Below are positions 56,576 to 64,000 of a stretch of 64,000 nucleotides of DNA, piece by piece (the first letter of the stretch is position 1; every line of letters begins with the position of its first letter). The notes under the pieces were generated by a model. That model did not search any database. It was not told the origin of the DNA and was given only the letters and a program-made list of their open reading frames with translations. The stretch spans positions 496,001 through 560,000 of the forward strand of contig JAYWLJ010000072.1 of assembly GCA_037074615.1 (NCBI GenBank), written 5' to 3'. Both the position numbers and the translations under genes were made by a program. The DNA comes from Leucaena leucocephala (lineage: Eukaryota; Streptophyta; Magnoliopsida; Fabales; Fabaceae).

Positions 56576-56939
56576 GATAGGGAGATCGCGATCCATGCAT
56601 ATATTGGCATCCATACGGATCTCATCATAAAAATCCTGGAGAGCAATACGATGACTGAACAAACCGTACTCATCGTGCTTAATTGAGGAGTTTAAACTCC
56701 AATGGATTTTGCCATCATAAAAAGGGGTGCCACACGAGGACTTCCCAGGAGGTCACCCATCCAAGTACTACTCTAGCCCAAGCACGCTTAACTGCATAGT
56801 TTGGACTCGCACGGATTTCGACCGCGAAAAAGGGGTGCAACACGAGGACTTCCTAGGAGGTCACCCATCCAAGTACTACTCTTGCCCAAGCACGCTTAAC
56901 TGCATAGTTTGGACTCGCACGGATTTTGGCGGGGAAAAA

Positions 56940-57058
56940 GGGGTGCAACACGAGGACTTCCCAGGAGGTCACCCATCCTAGTACTACTCTCGCCCAAGCA
57001 CGCTTAACTGCGGAGTTCTGATGGGATCCGGTGCATTAGTGCTGGTATGATCGCACCC
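56940..57058 (-). rRNA. 5S rRNA: 5S rRNA gene 115
   Basis: 483-bp unit, CGGG, consensus body. Truncated copies at 56724 (T112G, G68T) and 56832 (G68A, G97A). GGAAAGC spacer variant. Confidence 0.97.
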
Positions 57059-57422
57059 GATAGGGAGATCCCGATCAATGCATATATTGGCATCCATACG
57101 GATCTCATCATAAAAATCCTGGAAAGCAATACGATGACTGAACAAACCGTACTCATCGTGCTTAATTGAGGAGTTTAAACTCCAATGGATTTTGCCATCA
57201 TAAAAAGGGGTGCCACACGAGGACTTCCCAGGAGGTCACCCATCCAAGTACTACTCTCGCCCAAGCACGCTTAACTGCATAGTTTGGACTCGCACGGATT
57301 TCGACCGCGAAAAAGGGGTGCAACACGAGGACTTCCCAGGAGGTCACCCATCCAAGTACTACTCTCGCCCAAGCACGCTTAACTGCATAGTTTGGACTCG
57401 CACGGATTTCGGCGGGGAAAAA

Positions 57423-57541
57423 GGGGTGCAACACGAGGACTTCCCAGGAGGTCACCCATCCTAGTACTACTCTCGCCCAAGCACGCTTAACTGCGGAGTT
57501 CTGATGGGATCCGGTGCATTAGTGCTGGTATGATCGCACCC
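57423..57541 (-). rRNA. 5S rRNA: 5S rRNA gene 116
   Basis: 483-bp unit, CGGG, consensus body. Truncated copies at 57207 (T112G) and 57315. Confidence 0.97.
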
Positions 57542-58013
57542 GATAGGGAGATCCCGATCAATGCATATATTGGCATCCATACGGATCTCATCATAAAAAT
57601 CCTGGAGAGCAATACGATGACTGAACAAACCGTACTCATCGTGCTTAATTGAGGAGTTTAAACTCCAATGGATTTTGCCATCATAAAAAGGGGTGCAACA
57701 CGAGGACTTCCCAGGAGGTCACCCATCCAAGTACTACTCTCGCCCAAGCACGCTTAACTGCATAGTTTGGACTCGCACGGATTTCGACCGCGAAAAAGGG
57801 GTGCAACACGAGGACTTCCCAGGAGGTCACCCATCCAAGTACTACTCTCGCCCAAGCACGCTTAACTGCATAGTTTGGACTCGCACGGATTTCGACCGCG
57901 AAAAAGGGGTGCAACACGAGGACTTCCCAGGAGGTCACCCATCCAAGTACTACTCTCGCCCAAGCACGCTTAACTGCATAGTTTGGACTCGCACGGATTT
58001 CGGCGGGGAAAAA

Positions 58014-58132
58014 GGGGTGCAACACGAGGACTTCCCAGGAGGTCACCCATCCTAGTACTACTCTCGCCCAAGCACGCTTAACTGCGGAGTTCTGATGGGA
58101 TCCGGTGCATTAGTGCTGGTATGATCGCACCC
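58014..58132 (-). rRNA. 5S rRNA: 5S rRNA gene 117
   Basis: 591-bp unit, CGCG, consensus body. Truncated copies at 57690, 57798 and 57906. Confidence 0.97.
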
Positions 58133-58388
58133 GATAGGGAGATCGCGATCAATGCATATATTGGCATCCATACGGATCTCATCATAAAAATCCTGGAGAG
58201 CAATACGATGACTGAACAAACCGTACTCATCGTGCTTAATTGAGGAGTTTAAACTCCAATGGATTTTGCCATCATAAAAAGGGGTGCAACACGAGGACTT
58301 CCCAGGAGGTCACCCATCCAAGTACTACTCTCGCCCAAGCACGCTTAACTGCATAGTTTGGACTCGCACGGATTTCGGCGGGGAAAAA

Positions 58389-58507
58389 GGGGTGCAACAC
58401 GAGGACTTCCCAGGAGGTCACCCATCCTAGTACTACTCTCGCCCAAGCACGCTTAACTGCGGAGTTCTGATGGGATCCGGTGCATTAGTGCTGGTATGAC
58501 CGCACCC
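58389..58507 (-). rRNA. 5S rRNA: 5S rRNA gene 118 (A8G)
   Basis: 375-bp unit with A8G and the -19 G. Single truncated copy at 58281. Confidence 0.96.
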
Positions 58508-58871
58508 GATAGGGAGATCGCGATCCATGCATATATTGGCATCCATACGGATCTCATCATAAAAATCCTGGAGAGCAATACGATGACTGAACAAACCGTA
58601 CTCATCGTGCTTAATTGAGGAGTTTAAACTCCAATGGATTTTGCCATCATAAAAAGGGGTGCCACACGAGGACTTCCCAGGAGGTCACCCATCCAAGTAC
58701 TACTCTAGCCCAAGCACGCTTAACTGCATAGTTTGGACTCGCACGGATTTCGACCGCGAAAAAGGGGTGCAACACGAGGACTTCCTAGGAGGTCACCCAT
58801 CCAAGTACTACTCTTGCCCAAGCACGCTTAACTGCATAGTTTGGACTCGCACGGATTTTGGCGGGGAAAAA

Positions 58872-58990
58872 GGGGTGCAACACGAGGACTTCCCAGGAGG
58901 TCACCCATCCTAGTACTACTCTCGCCCAAGCACGCTTAACTGCGGAGTTCTGATGGGATCCGGTGCATTAGTGCTGGTATGATCGCACCC
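58872..58990 (-). rRNA. 5S rRNA: 5S rRNA gene 119
   Basis: 483-bp unit, CGGG, consensus body. Truncated copies at 58656 (T112G, G68T) and 58764 (G68A, G97A). GGAAAGC spacer variant. Confidence 0.97.
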
Positions 58991-59354
58991 GATAGGGAGA
59001 TCCCGATCAATGCATATATTGGCATCCATACGGATCTCATCATAAAAATCCTGGAAAGCAATACGATGACTGAACAAACCGTACTCATCGTGCTTAATTG
59101 AGGAGTTTAAACTCCAATGGATTTTGCCATCATAAAAAGGGGTGCCACACGAGGACTTCCCAGGAGGTCACCCATCCAAGTACTACTCTCGCCCAAGCAC
59201 GCTTAACTGCATAGTTTGGACTCGCACGGATTTCGACCGCGAAAAAGGGGTGCAACACGAGGACTTCCCAGGAGGTCACCCATCCAAGTACTACTCTCGC
59301 CCAAGCACGCTTAACTGCATAGTTTGGACTCGCACGGATTTCGGCGGGGAAAAA

Positions 59355-59473
59355 GGGGTGCAACACGAGGACTTCCCAGGAGGTCACCCATCCTAGTACT
59401 ACTCTCGCCCAAGCACGCTTAACTGCGGAGTTCTGATGGGATCCGGTGCATTAGTGCTGGTATGATCGCACCC
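59355..59473 (-). rRNA. 5S rRNA: 5S rRNA gene 120
   Basis: 483-bp unit, CGGG, consensus body. Truncated copies at 59139 (T112G) and 59247. Confidence 0.97.
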
Positions 59474-59837
59474 GATAGGGAGATCCCGATCAATGCATAT
59501 ATTGGCATCCATACGGATCTCATCATAAAAATCCTGGAGAGCAATACGATGACTGAACAAACCGTACTCATCGTGCTTAATTGAGGAGTTTAAACTCCAA
59601 TGGATTTTGCCATCATAAAAAGGGGTGCCACACGAGGACTTCCCAGGAGGTCACCCATCCAAGTACTACTCTAGCCCAAGCACGCTTAACTGCATAGTTT
59701 GGACTCGCACGGATTTCGACCGCGAAAAAGGGGTGCAACACGAGGACTTCCTAGGAGGTCACCCATCCAAGTACTACTCTCGCCCAAGCACGCTTAACTG
59801 CATAGTTTGGACTCGCACGGATTTTGGCGGGGAAAAA

Positions 59838-59956
59838 GGGGTGCAACACGAGGACTTCCCAGGAGGTCACCCATCCTAGTACTACTCTCGCCCAAGCACG
59901 CTTAACTGCGGAGTTCTGATGGGATCCGGTGCATTAGTGCTGGTATGATCGCACCC
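59838..59956 (-). rRNA. 5S rRNA: 5S rRNA gene 121
   Basis: 483-bp unit, CGGG, consensus body. Truncated copies at 59622 (T112G, G68T) and 59730 (G97A, normal G68), as in the unit of gene 107. Confidence 0.97.
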
Positions 59957-60320
59957 GATAGGGAGATCCCGATCAATGCATATATTGGCATCCATACGGA
60001 TCTCATCATAAAAATCCTGGAGAGCAATACGATGACTGAACAAACCGTACTCATCGTGCTTAATTGAGGAGTTTAAACTCCAATGGATTTTGCCATCATA
60101 AAAAGGGGTGCAACACGAGGACTTCCCAGGAGGTCACCCATCCAAGTACTACTCTCGCCCAAGCACGCTTAACTGCATAGTTTGGACTCGCACGGATTTC
60201 GACCGCGAAAAAGGGGTGCAACACGAGGACTTCCCAGGAGGTCACCCATCCAAGTACTACTCTCGCCCAAGCACGCTTAACTGCATAGTTTGGACTCGCA
60301 CGGATTTCGGCGGGGAAAAA

Positions 60321-60439
60321 GGGGTGCAACACGAGGACTTCCCAGGAGGTCACCCATCCTAGTACTACTCTCGCCCAAGCACGCTTAACTGCGGAGTTCT
60401 GATGGGATCCGGTGCATTAGTGCTGGTATGATCGCACCC
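60321..60439 (-). rRNA. 5S rRNA: 5S rRNA gene 122
   Basis: 483-bp unit, CGCG, consensus body. Truncated copies at 60105 and 60213. Confidence 0.97.
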
Positions 60440-60695
60440 GATAGGGAGATCGCGATCAATGCATATATTGGCATCCATACGGATCTCATCATAAAAATCC
60501 TGGAGAGCAATACGATGACTGAACAAACCGTACTCATCGTGCTTAATTGAGGAGTTTAAACTCCAATGGATTTTGCCATCATAAAAAGGGGTGCAACACG
60601 AGGACTTCCCAGGAGGTCACCCATCCAAGTACTACTCTCGCCCAAGCACGCTTAACTGCATAGTTTGGACTCGCACGGATTTCGGCGGGGAAAAA

Positions 60696-60814
60696 GGGGT
60701 GCAACACGAGGACTTCCCAGGAGGTCACCCATCCTAGTACTACTCTCGCCCAAGCACGCTTAACTGCGGAGTTCTGATGGGATCCGGTGCATTAGTGCTG
60801 GTATGACCGCACCC
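60696..60814 (-). rRNA. 5S rRNA: 5S rRNA gene 123 (A8G)
   Basis: 375-bp unit with A8G and the -19 G. Single truncated copy at 60588. Confidence 0.96.
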
Positions 60815-61178
60815 GATAGGGAGATCGCGATCCATGCATATATTGGCATCCATACGGATCTCATCATAAAAATCCTGGAGAGCAATACGATGACTGAACA
60901 AACCGTACTCATCGTGCTTAATTGAGGAGTTTAAACTCCAATGGATTTTGCCATCATAAAAAGGGGTGCCACACGAGGACTTCCCAGGAGGTCACCCATC
61001 CAAGTACTACTCTAGCCCAAGCACGCTTAACTGCATAGTTTGGACTCGCACGGATTTCGACCGCGAAAAAGGGGTGCAACACGAGGACTTCCTAGGAGGT
61101 CACCCATCCAAGTACTACTCTTGCCCAAGCACGCTTAACTGCATAGTTTGGACTCGCACGGATTTTGGCGGGGAAAAA

Positions 61179-61297
61179 GGGGTGCAACACGAGGACTTCC
61201 CAGGAGGTCACCCATCCTAGTACTACTCTCGCCCAAGCACGCTTAACTGCGGAGTTCTGATGGGATCCGGTGCATTAGTGCTGGTATGATCGCACCC
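61179..61297 (-). rRNA. 5S rRNA: 5S rRNA gene 124
   Basis: 483-bp unit, CGGG, consensus body. Truncated copies at 60963 (T112G, G68T) and 61071 (G68A, G97A). The ACCTTA spacer is here followed by an unmarked distal copy (61446), a new combination. Confidence 0.97.
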
Positions 61298-61661
61298 GAT
61301 AGGGAGATCCCGATCAATGCATATATTGGCATCCATACGGATCTCATCATAAAAATCCTGGAGAGCAATACGATGACTGAACAAACCTTACTCATCGTGC
61401 TTAATTGAGGAGTTTAAACTCCAATGGATTTTGCCATCATAAAAAGGGGTGCAACACGAGGACTTCCCAGGAGGTCACCCATCCAAGTACTACTCTCGCC
61501 CAAGCACGCTTAACTGCATAGTTTGGACTCGCACGGATTTCGACCGCGAAAAAGGGGTGCAACACGAGGACTTCCCAGGAGGTCACCCATCCAAGTACTA
61601 CTCTCGCCCAAGCACGCTTAACTGCATAGTTTGGACTCGCACGGATTTCGGCGGGGAAAAA

Positions 61662-61780
61662 GGGGTGCAACACGAGGACTTCCCAGGAGGTCACCCATCC
61701 TAGTACTACTCTCGCCCAAGCACGCTTAACTGCGGAGTTCTGATGGGATCCGGTGCATTAGTGCTGGTATGATCGCACCC
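61662..61780 (-). rRNA. 5S rRNA: 5S rRNA gene 125
   Basis: 483-bp unit, CGCG, consensus body. Truncated copies at 61446 and 61554. Confidence 0.97.
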
Positions 61781-62036
61781 GATAGGGAGATCGCGATCAA
61801 TGCATATATTGGCATCCATACGGATCTCATCATAAAAATCCTGGAGAGCAATACGATGACTGAACAAACCGTACTCATCGTGCTTAATTGAGGAGTTTAA
61901 ACTCCAATGGATTTTGCCATCATAAAAAGGGGTGCAACACGAGGACTTCCCAGGAGGTCACCCATCCAAGTACTACTCTCGCCCAAGCACGCTTAACTGC
62001 ATAGTTTGGACTCGCACGGATTTCGGCGGGGAAAAA

Positions 62037-62155
62037 GGGGTGCAACACGAGGACTTCCCAGGAGGTCACCCATCCTAGTACTACTCTCGCCCAAGCACGC
62101 TTAACTGCGGAGTTCTGATGGGATCCGGTGCATTAGTGCTGGTATGACCGCACCC
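62037..62155 (-). rRNA. 5S rRNA: 5S rRNA gene 126 (A8G)
   Basis: 375-bp unit with A8G and the -19 G. Single truncated copy at 61929. Confidence 0.96.
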
Positions 62156-62519
62156 GATAGGGAGATCGCGATCCATGCATATATTGGCATCCATACGGAT
62201 CTCATCATAAAAATCCTGGAGAGCAATACGATGACTGAACAAACCGTACTCATCGTGCTTAATTGAGGAGTTTAAACTCCAATGGATTTTGCCATCATAA
62301 AAAGGGGTGCCACACGAGGACTTCCCAGGAGGTCACCCATCCAAGTACTACTCTAGCCCAAGCACGCTTAACTGCATAGTTTGGACTCGCACGGATTTCG
62401 ACCGCGAAAAAGGGGTGCAACACGAGGACTTCCTAGGAGGTCACCCATCCAAGTACTACTCTTGCCCAAGCACGCTTAACTGCATAGTTTGGACTCGCAC
62501 GGATTTTGGCGGGGAAAAA

Positions 62520-62638
62520 GGGGTGCAACACGAGGACTTCCCAGGAGGTCACCCATCCTAGTACTACTCTCGCCCAAGCACGCTTAACTGCGGAGTTCTG
62601 ATGGGATCCGGTGCATTAGTGCTGGTATGATCGCACCC
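62520..62638 (-). rRNA. 5S rRNA: 5S rRNA gene 127
   Basis: 483-bp unit, CGGG, consensus body. Truncated copies at 62304 (T112G, G68T) and 62412 (G68A, G97A). ACCTTA spacer. Confidence 0.97.
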
Positions 62639-63002
62639 GATAGGGAGATCCCGATCAATGCATATATTGGCATCCATACGGATCTCATCATAAAAATCCT
62701 GGAGAGCAATACGATGACTGAACAAACCTTACTCATCGTGCTTAATTGAGGAGTTTAAACTCCAATGGATTTTGCCATCATAAAAAGGGGTGCCACACGA
62801 GGACTTCCCAGGAGGTCACCCATCCTAGTACTACTCTCGCCCAAGCACGCTTAACTGCATAGTTTGGACTCGCACGGATTTCGACCGCGAAAAAGGGGTG
62901 CAACACGAGGACTTCCCAGGAGGTCACCCATCCAAGTACTACTCTCGCCCAAGCACGCTTAACTGCATAGTTTGGACTCGCACGGATTTCGGCGGGGAAA
63001 AA

Positions 63003-63121
63003 GGGGTGCAACACGAGGACTTCCCAGGAGGTCACCCATCCTAGTACTACTCTCGCCCAAGCACGCTTAACTGCGGAGTTCTGATGGGATCCGGTGCATT
63101 AGTGCTGGTATGATCGCACCC
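63003..63121 (-). rRNA. 5S rRNA: 5S rRNA gene 128
   Basis: 483-bp unit, CGGG, consensus body. Truncated copies at 62787 (T112G, keeps A80; LTR empty-site counterpart) and 62895. Confidence 0.97.
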
Positions 63122-63593
63122 GATAGGGAGATCCCGATCAATGCATATATTGGCATCCATACGGATCTCATCATAAAAATCCTGGAGAGCAATACGATGA
63201 CTGAACAAACCGTACTCATCGTGCTTAATTGAGGAGTTTAAACTCCAATGGATTTTGCCATCATAAAAAGGGGTGCAACACGAGGACTTCCCAGGAGGTC
63301 ACCCATCCAAGTACTACTCTCGCCCAAGCACGCTTAACTGCATAGTTTGGACTCGCACGGATTTCGACCGCGAAAAAGGGGTGCAACACGAGGACTTCCC
63401 AGGAGGTCACCCATCCAAGTACTACTCTCGCCCAAGCACGCTTAACTGCATAGTTTGGACTCGCACGGATTTCGACCGCGAAAAAGGGGTGCAACACGAG
63501 GACTTCCCAGGAGGTCACCCATCCAAGTACTACTCTCGCCCAAGCACGCTTAACTGCATAGTTTGGACTCGCACGGATTTCGGCGGGGAAAAA

Positions 63594-63712
63594 GGGGTGC
63601 AACACGAGGACTTCCCAGGAGGTCACCCATCCTAGTACTACTCTCGCCCAAGCACGCTTAACTGCGGAGTTCTGATGGGATCCGGTGCATTAGTGCTGGT
63701 ATGATCGCACCC
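63594..63712 (-). rRNA. 5S rRNA: 5S rRNA gene 129
   Basis: 591-bp unit, CGCG, consensus body. Truncated copies at 63270, 63378 and 63486. Confidence 0.97.
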
Positions 63713-63968
63713 GATAGGGAGATCGCGATCAATGCATATATTGGCATCCATACGGATCTCATCATAAAAATCCTGGAGAGCAATACGATGACTGAACAAA
63801 CCGTACTCATCGTGCTTAATTGAGGAGTTTAAACTCCAATGGATTTTGCCATCATAAAAAGGGGTGCAACACGAGGACTTCCCAGGAGGTCACCCATCCA
63901 AGTACTACTCTCGCCCAAGCACGCTTAACTGCATAGTTTGGACTCGCACGGATTTCGGCGGGGAAAAA

Positions 63969-64000
63969 GGGGTGCAACACGAGGACTTCCCAGGAGGTCA
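63969..64000 (-). rRNA. 5S rRNA: 5S rRNA gene 130, partial
   Basis: Only the 3' end (positions 119-88) is inside the window. It follows a 375-bp unit layout with one truncated copy at 63861. The placement and linker (GGCGGGG) fit a full gene, but the 5' half is outside the window. Confidence 0.85.

Larger units (their letters stand above)
45846..64000 (-). repeat. 5S rDNA tandem array, right block
   Basis: Continuation of the same array after the LTR, in the same orientation and register, with 38 complete genes and one partial gene. Subtracting 1906 bp (the 1901-bp LTR plus one 5-bp target copy) restores exactly 483 bp between the genes at 43658 and 46047. This block is dominated by 1341-bp and 1932-bp higher-order repeats. 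Confidence 0.98.
50445..64000. repeat. 1341-bp and 1932-bp higher-order repeats
   Basis: The 1341-bp trio is 483 (CGCG), 375 (A8G), 483 (CGGG, G97A copy). The 1932-bp form has an additional 591-bp unit. 1932-bp steps join genes 53559, 55491, 57423 and 59355; 1341-bp steps join 59838, 61179 and 62520. Similar trios occur at 30890-33207, 42800-43776 and 47979-50296. Confidence 0.87.

Overview
This window is a nuclear 5S ribosomal DNA array from a flowering plant. All 130 full-length 5S rRNA genes (129 complete, one cut by the right edge) lie on the minus strand. The 119-base gene has the usual plant 5S layout: internal promoter (box A about 50-64, intermediate element about 67-72, box C about 80-94), a run of five T at the 3' end, a TATA-like box at -28 and C at -1. 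The CCGCAG at positions 46-51 and the Copia-type LTR in the array fit an angiosperm, perhaps a dicot. The species cannot be named from this sequence.

The unit is unusual. Read on the plus strand, the standard 483-bp unit holds two 5'-truncated 5S copies (each 72 bp of 5S, positions 48-119, plus a 36-bp linker, so a 108-bp module), then one full 119-bp gene, then a 148-bp spacer carrying the gene's upstream promoter. On the transcribed strand the truncated copies lie 3' of each gene. Units differ in steps of one module: 375 bp (one truncated copy), 483 (two), 591 (three) and 699 (four). By count there are 21 units of 375, 93 whole units of 483 plus one split by a retroelement, 12 of 591 and 3 of 699. 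The lengths add up exactly to the distance between the first and last gene. There are about 256 truncated copies, two for each full gene. The spacer also appears to hold a third, decayed truncated 5S copy.

Layout. 1 to about 8.6 kb: 483/591-bp units with CGCG at -15 to -12. 8.6-19 kb: 375-bp units and C49T genes appear, with a 3864-bp duplication of eight genes. 19-27 kb: a pair of units, 483 then 699, occurs three times. 27-64 kb: higher-order repeats of 1341, 1824 and 1932 bp that mix three promoter/gene haplotypes. One 1901-bp solo LTR (43945-45845, minus strand, 5-bp target duplication GACTT) sits inside a truncated 5S copy.

No protein-coding gene is supported. The many 84-157-codon open frames come from the 108-bp module being a multiple of three. 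Notation used in the gene entries: 5S positions are numbered on the transcribed strand; 'CGCG' or 'CGGG' is the base state at -15 to -12; truncated copies are given by their start positions and carry A80T unless stated otherwise. Variants were read by eye, so isolated single-base changes may have been missed.
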